The notes beneath the pieces were generated by a model. That model was not told the origin of the DNA. It saw only the letters and a program-made list of their open reading frames with translations, and did not search any database. From Corallococcus caeni (GTDB lineage Bacteria > Myxococcota > Myxococcia > Myxococcales > Myxococcaceae): 64,000 bases of DNA. Made by a program: the position numbers and the translations under genes. Each line of letters starts with the position of its first letter. Positions within the stretch are counted from its first letter, which is position 1. Below, in pieces: positions 26,712 to 37,289 of the stretch. The stretch covers positions 1,550,001 through 1,614,000 of the forward strand of contig NZ_BTTW01000001.1 in NCBI RefSeq assembly GCF_036245865.1. The letters are read 5' to 3'.

Positions 26712-28238
26712 ATGAGTGACCCGGTCCCCAGCCCCTTCCGTCTCCGTCTGCCGCTGCTGCTGCTCTGCGTGGTGGGCGTCGCCCTGCCTTGCCTGGGAGT
26801 GAAGTTCCCTCCCATCACGGACCTGCCCCAGCACCTGGGCCAGGTGCGGCTGCTGCTGGAGGCGCTCCATGATCCGAACAGCCCCTACCGCATCCAACCG
26901 CTGACGCCGTACTGGGGCGCCCACGTGGTGCTCCTCCCGCTGTGGCTGGCCCTGCCCCTCGAGTGGGTTGGCAGCGCGGCGGTGCTGGCGCTTGGCATGT
27001 TGTGGACCGCGACGGTCCACGTGCTGGCATGGCGGCGCGGACGCTCGGTGGACACCGCGGTGCTGGCCACCCTCTTCTTCTTCAGCCAGGTGCTCTACTG
27101 GGGATTCATCCCGCTGCTGGCGGGCTGGCCGGTATATGGGGCGTGGCTGCTGATCATCCAGGCCCCGCGCATCTCCCCGCGCCGGGGCCTCCTGCTCTTC
27201 GTGGGCGCGGCGTTGCTGTACTGGTTCCACGCGCTCTGGTTCGCCCTGGGCATGCTCACGCTGGTGCTGCACTGGGCGCGCACCCGCCCGGGCTGGCGGA
27301 CCGTGCTCCTCCAGGGCGCGGCGGTGGTCCCCGTCGGTGTGCTGGCATTGGTGTGGTTCTCACAACTGTCGCAGCGGGGATTCACCTCGCGCACGGCGTA
27401 CCTGCGCGACCTGGGCAACCGGCTGTCACCCTCGGGCTTCACCGCCGCGGCGCTGGGCGGCCTTCGCGACTCCGTGGAGGGGCCGCTCGTCCTGCTCGTC
27501 GTGCTGTGGGTGGCGCTGGGGCTGTGGCAGCACCGCGGAGCGCTGCGGCGTGAGGTGGATGGAGCGCTGCTGCCGCCGGGACTGCTGATGGTGGCCCTGG
27601 CCCTGGCGTTGCCCGACATCGCCCAGAACACCATCCTCATGGCGGAGCGGTGGATGCCCTTCGGCCTCGCGTTGGTGGTGCTCGCGCTCCCCACGCCCCG
27701 GCTGCCCGCGCGCGCTCTCCATGCCTGGTCCGCCGCGCTGCTGCTGCTGCTGTCCGGCTTCACCTCGCTGGTCTGGCGCACCTACGAGGAACAGGACCTG
27801 TCCGGGTTCGAGGCCTCGCTCGAGGCCACGCCCGAGGGCAGCCGCGTCATGGGCCTGGACTATCTGGTCTCCAGCTCGCTGGTCCGCGGACGCCCCTACC
27901 TCCAGCTCTTCGCATGGAGCCATGTGCTGCTCGGCGCACGGAACAACTTCTCCTTCGCCTGGTTCGCCCCCAACCCGGTGGTGTTCCGAAAGCGCCGGGC
28001 GCCCCCGTGGAGTTGGGGCGTGGAGTGGGACACGCGGATGCTCAAACCGGAGCGGGACTTCCGCCATTTCGACTACCTGCTGGTAGGCCTCCCGGAGGAG
28101 ATGCACGCGCAGTTCGAGGCCACCATGCCCGTGCGGGCCGTGACGCAGCAGGGACGGTGGCGCCTCTACCGCACCGCCCTGCCCCCGGCGGAGCCGACCC
28201 GCCCGGCCGCGACTCCGGACACGGCTGCGACGCCCTGA
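26712..28238 (+). CDS. Polytopic membrane protein, GT-C-like
   Basis: A 508-residue protein with about 10-11 transmembrane segments between residues 10 and 400 and a soluble C-terminal domain ('ATPEGSRVMGLDYLVSSSL' to the end). Early in the first loop is 'FPPITDLPQHLGQVRLLL', where the acidic residue after the first helix fits GT-C glycosyltransferases. No closer family is recognised. The ATG at 26712 is chosen because the 47 residues upstream are Arg/Pro-rich and unlike a membrane-protein start. It is the only plus-strand gene of the island, and is convergent with the next gene, 21 bases away. Confidence 0.65.
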   Translation: MSDPVPSPFRLRLPLLLLCVVGVALPCLGVKFPPITDLPQHLGQVRLLLEALHDPNSPYRIQPLTPYWGAHVVLLPLWLALPLEWVGSAAVLALGMLWTATVHVLAWRRGRSVDTAVLATLFFFSQVLYWGFIPLLAGWPVYGAWLLIIQAPRISPRRGLLLFVGAALLYWFHALWFALGMLTLVLHWARTRPGWRTVLLQGAAVVPVGVLALVWFSQLSQRGFTSRTAYLRDLGNRLSPSGFTAAALGGLRDSVEGPLVLLVVLWVALGLWQHRGALRREVDGALLPPGLLMVALALALPDIAQNTILMAERWMPFGLALVVLALPTPRLPARALHAWSAALLLLLSGFTSLVWRTYEEQDLSGFEASLEATPEGSRVMGLDYLVSSSLVRGRPYLQLFAWSHVLLGARNNFSFAWFAPNPVVFRKRRAPPWSWGVEWDTRMLKPERDFRHFDYLLVGLPEEMHAQFEATMPVRAVTQQGRWRLYRTALPPAEPTRPAATPDTAATP

Positions 28239-28259
28239 GAGAAGCTCGCGAGTCCCCGC

Positions 28260-29864
28260 TCAGGGCGGGCCCGGGAAGGGCGGGCCCAGGGGCGCGCAGC
28301 GGAAGGCGAAGGTGCGCCCCCGGATGTCGTAGGTTCCGGTGCCTTGCGCGCAGAACACCAGGGCGTGGAGCCTCATCTGGATGATGCGCGTCACCGTGTA
28401 CTCCGTCGACGGACGGAAGATGCGGGGAGTGGGCCAGGAGCGATCCGGATCGACGAGGCGGGACCAGGTCGGCACCGTCTCCAGGTACGCGGGGGCATGC
28501 GCGTCGAGGTATGCCTGGGCGTCGGCCCCCAGCATTTGAGGTGTGTTCAAGCCGAGCATGTCCACGACGAAAGCTTGCCCGAAGTAGCGCACGGCGCCCG
28601 CATCGGTGGCCCAGACCACGGCCTCGGGCGGAGCACCGGAGAGCATCCGTCCCACGGACACCTGCACGTCGTCGATGTTGCGGGCGTCGTTGGTGAGGCG
28701 CTCCAGCCGCGCGGGCAATCGCAGCGCACACACCCCGGCCGGCAGGAGCGCGAGCACCACCCACAGGCGGTGCCCCGGGAGAGGCACCCGGGCCTGGAGC
28801 CGACCGCCCGCCAACGGAACGAACGGCACGACCAGCAGCGACAGGGCCGGAAGCAGGTAGCGCTGGTGGTAGAAGGCCGCGGGGTCCAGCGGGTGGATGA
28901 GCGCGAAGGACACGCAGCAGAACGCCAGTCCCGCGCCCACCAGGGCCGCCGCCAGGCGCCATCCCTCGGAGGGCCCGGGGCGTCCCCGCCGCTCCGCCAC
29001 CAGCAGCACCAGCACGCCCAGCACGGGCAGCGCCGTGAAGGACAGGCCGGGCAACAGCTCCGTGAATCCGCGCATGAGCGACGCCCAGAGGCCCGGGCCC
29101 CCACCGCCCACCTTCGCGTAGAAGGTGGCCGGCAGCGGCCGGCCCGACGCGGCGAGATACCAGAGGCCCATGCCTCCGAAGGACACCGCCGTCCCCACGG
29201 CGATGGCCCCCAGGACGCGTGCGAACTCGCGGAGCGGCTCCCTCCCCAGGAGGAACAACACAGGCAGGGTCCACGTCACCACGGGAAGCTCCGGCCGGCA
29301 GAGCGGCGCGGCGGCGGCGAGCAGGCCCAGCGCGAGCACCGAGCGCGCCTTCAGCGCGAGCACCAGCCCCCAGATGCACAGGCTGGCCAGGGGGACCTCC
29401 ATCCCGCTGACGCTGGCGGCGACAAGGTCCGGGTGGAGCAGCATGAGCAGCGCGCCCCCCAGGGCCCAGCGGTCCCCGCGTCGTCCGCCCAGCGCCAGGA
29501 AGGCGGCGCCCGAAGCCATCACGTGGAGGAGGAAGCCCGTGAGCTTGGTGAGCAGCACGCGGGTCGCCACGTCCTGGCTCAGCCAATGCGATGGAACCAG
29601 CACCCAGGCCCACAGTGGAGACGTCTCACCCGTCGCGGGGATGCCCGGGTTGTACGCCAGCCCCTGCCCTGCCGCGAGGCTGCGCGCGTAGACGGCGTGG
29701 ATCCACGCATCGTCCAGCGGGAAGCCGCGGGCCATCAGGTACTCCGGCGCGAGCCAGCCCCAGGCGCCCAGCAGGATCAGCCCGGCGCAGAGGAGGAGGA
29801 CTCCTCCCCAGGAGGGCCCGAGCCCTGGCGAGACCGGCGTGGCGTCCGTCGTCTCAGCCGACAC
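28260..29864 (-). CDS. GT-C superfamily glycosyltransferase-like protein
   Basis: A 534-residue protein with about 11 transmembrane segments. The first extracytoplasmic loop reads 'RGFPLDDAWIHAVYARSLA' then 'GLAYNPGIPATGETSPLWAW', the D-D/E motif pattern of lipid-linked-sugar-dependent GT-C enzymes (AftB/ArnT-like). The C-terminal part holds 'WATDAGAVRYFGQAFVVD' and 'DMLGLNTP', common in this group. The GTG start at 29864 lies inside the 3' end of pilR (11-base overlap), so it should be translated with the pilS-pilR message. Pilin or surface-polysaccharide glycosylation is an inference from this linkage. Confidence 0.75.
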   Translation of the reverse strand: MSAETTDATPVSPGLGPSWGGVLLLCAGLILLGAWGWLAPEYLMARGFPLDDAWIHAVYARSLAAGQGLAYNPGIPATGETSPLWAWVLVPSHWLSQDVATRVLLTKLTGFLLHVMASGAAFLALGGRRGDRWALGGALLMLLHPDLVAASVSGMEVPLASLCIWGLVLALKARSVLALGLLAAAAPLCRPELPVVTWTLPVLFLLGREPLREFARVLGAIAVGTAVSFGGMGLWYLAASGRPLPATFYAKVGGGGPGLWASLMRGFTELLPGLSFTALPVLGVLVLLVAERRGRPGPSEGWRLAAALVGAGLAFCCVSFALIHPLDPAAFYHQRYLLPALSLLVVPFVPLAGGRLQARVPLPGHRLWVVLALLPAGVCALRLPARLERLTNDARNIDDVQVSVGRMLSGAPPEAVVWATDAGAVRYFGQAFVVDMLGLNTPQMLGADAQAYLDAHAPAYLETVPTWSRLVDPDRSWPTPRIFRPSTEYTVTRIIQMRLHALVFCAQGTGTYDIRGRTFAFRCAPLGPPFPGPP

Positions 29865-31296
29865 GCGTCCCGCCGGGCTCTTCCAGCTCGTCCGTGAGGC
29901 CGTGCTTCGCCAGCCGGTAGCGGAAGGAGCGGAAGGACAGGCCCAGGAGCTCCGCGGCGCGCGTCTTCACCCCTTGCGCCTGCTTGAGCGCGGCCAGCAG
30001 GTGCCGGCGCTCATGGTCGTCCAGGTGCCGCTCCAGGTTGAAGCCCTGGCCCAGCACCGGCTCTCCCCCGTCGCCCGCGCGGGCCTGGGGCTCCGCCTCG
30101 CCGCGCACGGAGGGCGGCAGCGTCCCGGGGCCCAGCACGTCCGAGTCCGACAGCGTGGCCGCGCGCTCCACCATGTTCTGCAGCTGGCGCACGTTGCCCG
30201 GAAAGGCGTAGCGCTCCATCAGCGCCAGCGTCTCCGGCGCGAAGCGCAGGCCCGGGCGCCCCAGCTCCTCCGCCAGCCGCGACAGGAAGTGCGTCGCCAG
30301 GGGCGGGATGTCCTCCGAGCGCTCGCGCAAGGGGGGCAGCTCCAGCGTGATGACGTTGAGCCGGTAGAAGAGGTCCTCGCGGAAGCGGCCCGCCTTCACC
30401 TCCGCCTCCAGCCGGCGGTTGGTGGCCGCGATGACGCGCGCCTGGAAGGGAATCTCCGCCGCGCTGCCCACCGGCTTCACCTTGCGCTCCTGCAGCACGC
30501 GCAACAGCTTCACCTGCGTGGAGAGGGGCATCTCCCCCACCTCGTCCAGCATCACCGTGCCCTCGCCCGCGGAGACGAGCAGGCCCGGCCGCTCGTGCGT
30601 GGCGCCCGTGAAGGCACCGCGCATGTGCCCGAAGAGCTCGCTCTCCAGCACGCCCTCGTTGAGGGCCGCGCAGTTGAAGGGCAGGAAGGGCTGCGCGGCG
30701 CGGTGGCCCCGCAGGTGGACGGCCCTGGCCACCAGCTCCTTGCCGGTGCCGCTCTCCCCCGTCACCAGCACCGTGCTGCGCCCTGGCGCCACCTTCTCCA
30801 CCAGCTGCCACAGCGCGCGCATGCGGGGGCTGGTCCCCACGAGCAGCCCGCCCAGCCCGGGCAAGAGCCGCGCCTTCAGCGTGCTGTTCTCCTGGCGCAG
30901 GGCGCGCTTCTCCAGCGCCTTGTGCACCAAGAGCCGCAGCTCCTCGTTGTCGAAGGGCTTGCAGATGTAGTCGTACGCGCCCTCGCGCATGGCCTCCACC
31001 GCGGAGGACGGCGTGCCGAAGGCGGTGATGAGCACCACCTCCGGCGGCTCCTTGCGCGAGCGCGCCGTCCGAAGCACGTCCAGGCCGCTGCCCGCCGGGC
31101 CCAGCTTCATGTCGGAGATGACCAGGTCCACCTGGTCCTTCTCCAGCACCGCGCGGGCGGGCTCCACGCCGGGCACGCTCGTCACCGCGTAGCCCTCGCG
31201 CACGAGCAATATCTCCAGGTACTCGCGCATGGACAGCTCGTCGTCCACCACCAGCACGTGGCCACGCGGACCTCCCTCATGGGGGAGCGCCGTCAC
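29854..31296 (-). CDS. pilR: Sigma-54-dependent regulator of pilA transcription
   Basis: A 480-residue NtrC-type activator with a receiver domain (Asp62 in 'VDLVISDMKLGP', Lys in 'YDYICKPFDNEE') and an AAA+ domain with Walker A 'GESGTGKE'. The sigma-54 loop is intact (GAFTGA), and 'GTVMLDEVGEMPL' gives Walker B. The C-terminal Fis HTH is 'TRAAELLGLSFRSFRYRLAK'. The GTG at 31296 overlaps the pilS TGA (GTGA) and is preferred over an in-frame start at 31485, which would lie wholly inside pilS. In M. xanthus PilR activates pilA; the sigma-54 promoter at 18904 is its likely target. Confidence 0.93.
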   Translation of the reverse strand: MTALPHEGGPRGHVLVVDDELSMREYLEILLVREGYAVTSVPGVEPARAVLEKDQVDLVISDMKLGPAGSGLDVLRTARSRKEPPEVVLITAFGTPSSAVEAMREGAYDYICKPFDNEELRLLVHKALEKRALRQENSTLKARLLPGLGGLLVGTSPRMRALWQLVEKVAPGRSTVLVTGESGTGKELVARAVHLRGHRAAQPFLPFNCAALNEGVLESELFGHMRGAFTGATHERPGLLVSAGEGTVMLDEVGEMPLSTQVKLLRVLQERKVKPVGSAAEIPFQARVIAATNRRLEAEVKAGRFREDLFYRLNVITLELPPLRERSEDIPPLATHFLSRLAEELGRPGLRFAPETLALMERYAFPGNVRQLQNMVERAATLSDSDVLGPGTLPPSVRGEAEPQARAGDGGEPVLGQGFNLERHLDDHERRHLLAALKQAQGVKTRAAELLGLSFRSFRYRLAKHGLTDELEEPGGTRVG

Positions 31297-32912
31297 AGCG
31301 GCAGCCCCACGAGGAACTCGGTGCCTTCGGCCGGGTGGGACGTCACGCGGATGCTGCCGCCGTGCGCGCGGATGATGGAGTGCGCCGTGGACAGCCCCAG
31401 GCCGGTGCCGCCGCTGCGGGTGGTGAAGAACGGCTCGAACAGGTGTCCCATCATCTCCTCCGTGATGCTGCCGGCCGAGTCCCACACGCGAATCTGCGCT
31501 TCCTTCTCCGCCCGCGCCAGCGCCACCCGGACGGTCCCCTGGGGGCCCGCCGCCTGGAAGCCGTTGCGCAGCAGGTTGATGAGCACCTGGCGCAGCTGAT
31601 CCGGATCCACCGGCGCCGTCAGCGCCTCCGGGGCCCGCACCTCCATCTGGACCTCGCGGGCCAGGGGGTCCGCGCGCAGCATGTCCACCGTCTCCGACAG
31701 GAGCGCGTCCAGCGCCACCGGCCGGCGCTGGGGCTCCGGCGGGCGCGCGAAGCGCAGGAAGTCCTCCACCAGCCGCGCCAGCCGGTCCGCCTCCCGCGTG
31801 AGGATGCCGGTGAGCTTGGTCACCACCGCGTCGCCGGACTGCTCCTGGGCCAGGAGCTGCGCGGAGCCGCGCATGGCCGCGAGCGGGTTGCGGATTTCAT
31901 GCGCCAGCTGCGCGGACAGCGCGCCCAGGCTGGCCAGCCGGTCCGTGCGCTTCAGGTCCTCCTCCATGCGGCGCAGCTCCGTGAGGTCCTGGAAGACGAT
32001 GAGCAGCGCGCCCGCCTCGCCCTCCAGCGGCGACACCGACAGCCCCAGCACCCGGTTGCCGCCGGGCGTCCGCACGCGCAGCTCCCCCCGGGTGGAGCGC
32101 GGCGCCAGCGTGGACACGCCCGGCAGCAGGTTCTCCAGGGGCAGCCCCACCACGGTGGCGTCGTCCTCCACGTGGAGGATGGCGTGGGCCGCCGAGTTGA
32201 CGAAGGTGACGTGCCGCTGGGCGTCGCAGGTGACCAGCCCCGACGGCATGGAGGACAGGATGAGCTGCTGCAGCCGCCCCAGCCGGCGCAGGTCCGCCTC
32301 GCTCTGGGACAGCGCGCCGCCCGTCGCGGACAGCTGGCGCGACAGGTAGCCGGACAGCACGGCGATGAGCACCAGCGCCAGCGCGTTGCTGCCCAGCACG
32401 AAGAGCACGCGCGCCGCGGGCACCGCCACCGCGTCCACCGGCGTGGTGAGCCGGGTGATGAGCAGCAGCATCGTGAACGCGAACGTGGACACGGCCGCGG
32501 CCACCAGCGCGCCGCGCCAGTCCAGCACCACCGCCGCGCCAATCACGGCCAGGCTGTAGAGGAACGTCAGCGGCGAGTCCGCGCCGCCGCTCAGGTAGAC
32601 GAGCCCGGTGGCGATGAGCACGTCGCCCACCACCGTCACCGTGGCGTCCAGCCGCCCCGCGGTGCCCCGGCGCAGCCGCAGGCCCGTCACCACCGTGAGG
32701 ACGTAGGCGCCCGCGATGACCGCGAACGACAGCGAGTCCGCCCGGCTGGGCTCCTGCGCGGGCTGCGTCAGGAGCCTCGCCACCGTCACCACGAGCGACA
32801 GGCTCGCCGCGACGGTGCGGAACAACACCAGCCACACCAGGCGGGGCCCCAGGCCCGGGGCCGCGCCCGACGCGGAGCTCCCCTGACGCGCGCTACTTGA
32901 TCGCGCCGGCAA
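31293..32912 (-). CDS. pilS: Sensor kinase of pilA expression
   Basis: A 539-residue kinase with about six N-terminal transmembrane segments ('LVWLVLFRTVAASLSLVVTV' onwards to 'LFVLGSNALALVLIAVLSGY'), a PAS domain ('ILSSMPSGLVTCDAQRHVTF'), and a HisKA domain with the phospho-His in 'SAQLAHEIRNPLAAMRGSAQ'. The HATPase domain has 'LINLLRNGFQAAG', 'FEPFFTTRSGGTGLGL'. PilS of Pseudomonas senses pilin in the membrane. The start is uncertain: no ATG, GTG or TTG lies between the pilC stop (32893) and the first helix, so a TTG at 32912 overlapping pilC by 20 bases is used; a GTG at 32951 is the alternative. Confidence 0.92.
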   Translation of the reverse strand: MPARSSSARQGSSASGAAPGLGPRLVWLVLFRTVAASLSLVVTVARLLTQPAQEPSRADSLSFAVIAGAYVLTVVTGLRLRRGTAGRLDATVTVVGDVLIATGLVYLSGGADSPLTFLYSLAVIGAAVVLDWRGALVAAAVSTFAFTMLLLITRLTTPVDAVAVPAARVLFVLGSNALALVLIAVLSGYLSRQLSATGGALSQSEADLRRLGRLQQLILSSMPSGLVTCDAQRHVTFVNSAAHAILHVEDDATVVGLPLENLLPGVSTLAPRSTRGELRVRTPGGNRVLGLSVSPLEGEAGALLIVFQDLTELRRMEEDLKRTDRLASLGALSAQLAHEIRNPLAAMRGSAQLLAQEQSGDAVVTKLTGILTREADRLARLVEDFLRFARPPEPQRRPVALDALLSETVDMLRADPLAREVQMEVRAPEALTAPVDPDQLRQVLINLLRNGFQAAGPQGTVRVALARAEKEAQIRVWDSAGSITEEMMGHLFEPFFTTRSGGTGLGLSTAHSIIRAHGGSIRVTSHPAEGTEFLVGLPL

Positions 32913-34143
32913 GGCTGAAGATGGGCAGGTACATGGCGATGAGGAAGCCACCCACCACGCCGCCGAGGAACACCATCAGCAGCGGTTCGATCATCGACGT
33001 CAGCGCGCCAATGGCCGTGTCCACTTCGTCGTCGTAGAAGTCGGCGATCTTGTTGAGCATGGTGTCCATGGCGCCCGTCGCCTCACCGACGCCAATCATC
33101 TGTACCACCATGGACGGGAACACCTTGGTCTCCAAGAGCGGCCCCGCGATGTTCTTGCCCTCGGCGATCTTCCCGCGCACGTAGTAGATGGCCTCCTCCA
33201 CCGTGCGGTTGCCGGCCGTCTTGGCCGTCACGTCCAGCGCGTCCAGGATGGGCACGCCGGAGGAGATCATCGTGCCCAGCGTGCGCGTGAAGCGCGCCAC
33301 CGCGACCTTGCGGAGCACGTCGCCGAACAGGGGCAGCTTGAGGAACGTCTTGTCCCAGAACTTGCGGCCCCGGGGCTGGCGGTAGCTCCAGGTGAAGGAG
33401 AAGACGAGCACGGCGATGCCGATGACGGTGTGGAGGAAGTACTCCTGCGCGAACTTCGACATGTCCACGACGACCTGCGTGGGGCCCGGCAGCTTCGAGC
33501 CGAAGTCCGAGAACATCTTCTCGAACACGGGCGTCACCTTGAGCAGCAGGAGCGCCGTCACGCCGATGGCCACCAGGATGACGATGGTGGGGTAGGTCAT
33601 GGCGCCCTTGACCTTGGCCTTGAGCTTCTCGTTCTTCTCGCGGTAGGCGGCGAGCCGGTTGAGGATGGTGTCGAGGATACCGCCCACCTCGCCCGCGGCG
33701 CACAGCTGCACGTAGAGCTCGTCGAAGACCTTCGGGTGCTCCTTCAGCGCGTCCGCGAAGGTGCTGCCCTGCTCCACCTTGCCCTTGATGGCGAACACCA
33801 CCTTCTTGAAGGCGGGGTTGTCCATCTGGCTGGCGAGGATGTCCAGACACTGCACCAGCGGCAGGCCCGCGTCGATCATCGTCGCGAACTGGCGGGTGAA
33901 GATGAGGATGTCCTTGCCCGTCACGCTCCCGGGCAGGGACAGCTCCATGTCGAAGGTGCCCTTCTTGCGCACCTTCGTCGGGTTGAGGCCCAGGGACTTC
34001 AGGCGCGCGTTGACGGCCTCGATGTCCGAGGCCTCCATCTCGCCCTTCTTGTTCTCCCCGCTCTTGGTCTTCGCCTCCCAGAGGAACTGGGCCGTGTTCT
34101 TCTTGGACGCTGTCGCCTTCTGCTGGACCGCTGGTGCTGCCAT
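32893..34143 (-). CDS. pilC: Type IV pilus platform protein
   Basis: PilC (416 residues) is the inner-membrane platform on which PilB and PilT act. It has two homologous cytoplasmic helical domains, the first containing 'FTRQFATMIDAGLPLVQCLD' and the second 'ARFTRTLGTMISSGVPILDA', both with the GspF signature. Three transmembrane segments are visible ('TYPTIVILVAIGVTALLLLK', 'HTVIGIAVLVFSFTWSY', 'MIEPLLMVFLGGVVGGFLIA'). GGAGGT lies six bases before the ATG. It follows pilT by 54 bases. Confidence 0.97.
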   Translation of the reverse strand: MAAPAVQQKATASKKNTAQFLWEAKTKSGENKKGEMEASDIEAVNARLKSLGLNPTKVRKKGTFDMELSLPGSVTGKDILIFTRQFATMIDAGLPLVQCLDILASQMDNPAFKKVVFAIKGKVEQGSTFADALKEHPKVFDELYVQLCAAGEVGGILDTILNRLAAYREKNEKLKAKVKGAMTYPTIVILVAIGVTALLLLKVTPVFEKMFSDFGSKLPGPTQVVVDMSKFAQEYFLHTVIGIAVLVFSFTWSYRQPRGRKFWDKTFLKLPLFGDVLRKVAVARFTRTLGTMISSGVPILDALDVTAKTAGNRTVEEAIYYVRGKIAEGKNIAGPLLETKVFPSMVVQMIGVGEATGAMDTMLNKIADFYDDEVDTAIGALTSMIEPLLMVFLGGVVGGFLIAMYLPIFSLAGAIK

Positions 34144-34197
34144 ACCTGGACCTCCGGGGAGGGCGCGAGTCTAACCCGCGAAATTCACGTCGGAAAA

Positions 34198-35310
34198 CTA
34201 ACGGGCACCCGCTCCCCCGGCCGGCCGCTGGGCTCCACCCGGCGCGCCGCCCGTGGCGAGGATGTTGCGCAGCTCCTCCGGGTCGGAGGAACGGCCGAAG
34301 GCCTCGTCCTGGGAGATGAGCCGGCGCGCCAGGAGGGCGGCCAGCGCCTGGTTGAACGTCTGCATGCCGTACTTCGCCTGGCCCACCTGCATGGAGGAGT
34401 AGATCTGGTGGACCTTGTCCTCGCGGATGAGGTTCCGGATGGCGGGGTTGGGCACCATGACCTCCAGGGCCAGCACGCGGCCCGGACCGCCGGCCTTGGC
34501 GACGAGCGCCTGGCTCATCACGCCCTCCAGCACGAAGGACAGCTGGGCGCGCACCTGGGGCTGCTGGTACGGCGGGAACACGTCCAGCACGCGGTTGATG
34601 GTCTGCACCGCGCTGTTGGTGTGCAGCGTCGCGTAGCAGATGTGGCCCGTCTCCGCGATGGTGAGCGCCGCCTCGATGGTCTCCAGGTCGCGGAGCTCAC
34701 CCACCAGCACGATGTCCGGGTCCTGGCGGAGGATGTACTTGAGGGCCGTCTTGAAGTTGCGCGTGTCCGCACCGACCTCGCGCTGGTTGACCAGGCAGTT
34801 CTTGTGCGGGTGCAGGTACTCGATGGGGTCCTCGATGGTCATGATGTGCTCATGACGCTCGGTGTTGATCTTGTCGATCATCGAGGCCAGCGTGGTGGAC
34901 TTGCCGGAGCCCGTGGGGCCCGTCACCAGGATGAGGCCGCGCGGCTTCTTCACCAGCTCCGCCACCACCGGCGGCAGGCCCAGCTCCTGGAACGTCAGGA
35001 TCTTGAACGGAATGGTGCGGAACGCACCGGCGACGGCGCCGCGCTGCATGAAGATGTTCGCGCGGAAGCGTGACAGGCCCTTCACGCCGAACGACAGGTC
35101 CAGCTCGTTCTCCTCCTCGAACTTGTGCTTCTGGGCGTCCGTGAGGATGGAGTAGCAGAGCTGCTTGGTCTCCACGGGCGTGAGCGGCGCCGTCTTGAGC
35201 GGGACGAGTTCACCGTCCACGCGCAGCTGCGGCGGCGAGCCGGTGGTGATGTGGAGGTCGGAAGAGCCCTTCTCGACCATCGCCTTGAGGAGCTGGTGCA
35301 GGTTGGCCAC
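34198..35310 (-). CDS. pilT: Pilus retraction ATPase
   Basis: PilT (370 residues) is a hexameric ATPase that powers pilus retraction. Motifs are Walker A GPTGSGKST (131-139), an Asp box ('TIEDPIEYLHPHKNCLVNQR'), Walker B 'DIVLVGELRDLETIEAAL', and the His box 'HICYATLHTNSAVQTINR'. The AIRNLIRE motif of PilT needed for retraction is present ('NPAIRNLIREDKVHQIYS'). The start is GTG at 35310. The C-terminal 15 residues are Gly/Ala-rich. It lies 48 bases after pilB. Confidence 0.97.
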   Translation of the reverse strand: MANLHQLLKAMVEKGSSDLHITTGSPPQLRVDGELVPLKTAPLTPVETKQLCYSILTDAQKHKFEEENELDLSFGVKGLSRFRANIFMQRGAVAGAFRTIPFKILTFQELGLPPVVAELVKKPRGLILVTGPTGSGKSTTLASMIDKINTERHEHIMTIEDPIEYLHPHKNCLVNQREVGADTRNFKTALKYILRQDPDIVLVGELRDLETIEAALTIAETGHICYATLHTNSAVQTINRVLDVFPPYQQPQVRAQLSFVLEGVMSQALVAKAGGPGRVLALEVMVPNPAIRNLIREDKVHQIYSSMQVGQAKYGMQTFNQALAALLARRLISQDEAFGRSSDPEELRNILATGGAPGGAQRPAGGAGAR

Positions 35311-35358
35311 GGATGCGTGTCCTGTCGGAGGAAGAAGTGTGGAGAGGAGGTGGGGTGA

Positions 35359-37059
<1,701 letters not shown>

Positions 37060-37289
37060 TTCTGGGATGCCTCTTTGAGCGTGAGGAGGGAACAGCCAGA
37101 GCCCCGGCTGTCAGCGGGACCCGCGGGGGGAAGGAAGCCGTGCGACAGGGGCTTGAAGCCCTGGCACGGATCCTCCCGGATTAGAGGAAACCGATGCGCG
37201 GCCTGTCAAGGCGCCCCGGCGTGCTCCCTTGCTGTCCGGCGCCCCCTTTGCAGGGGCGGCCGTCAAGGCGGCGCCGGAGCCTTGGGGTC

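Noticed and set aside
21021-26719. Large open frames on both strands overlapping pilH, pilI and the YfhO/TMTC-like genes
   Set aside because: They lack domains and membrane patterns and run across several real genes; shadows of the true reading frames.
37240-37258. Small GC-rich hairpin CGCCCC...GGGGCG downstream of ribF
   Set aside because: A 6-base stem in a GC-rich region where chance pairing is common.
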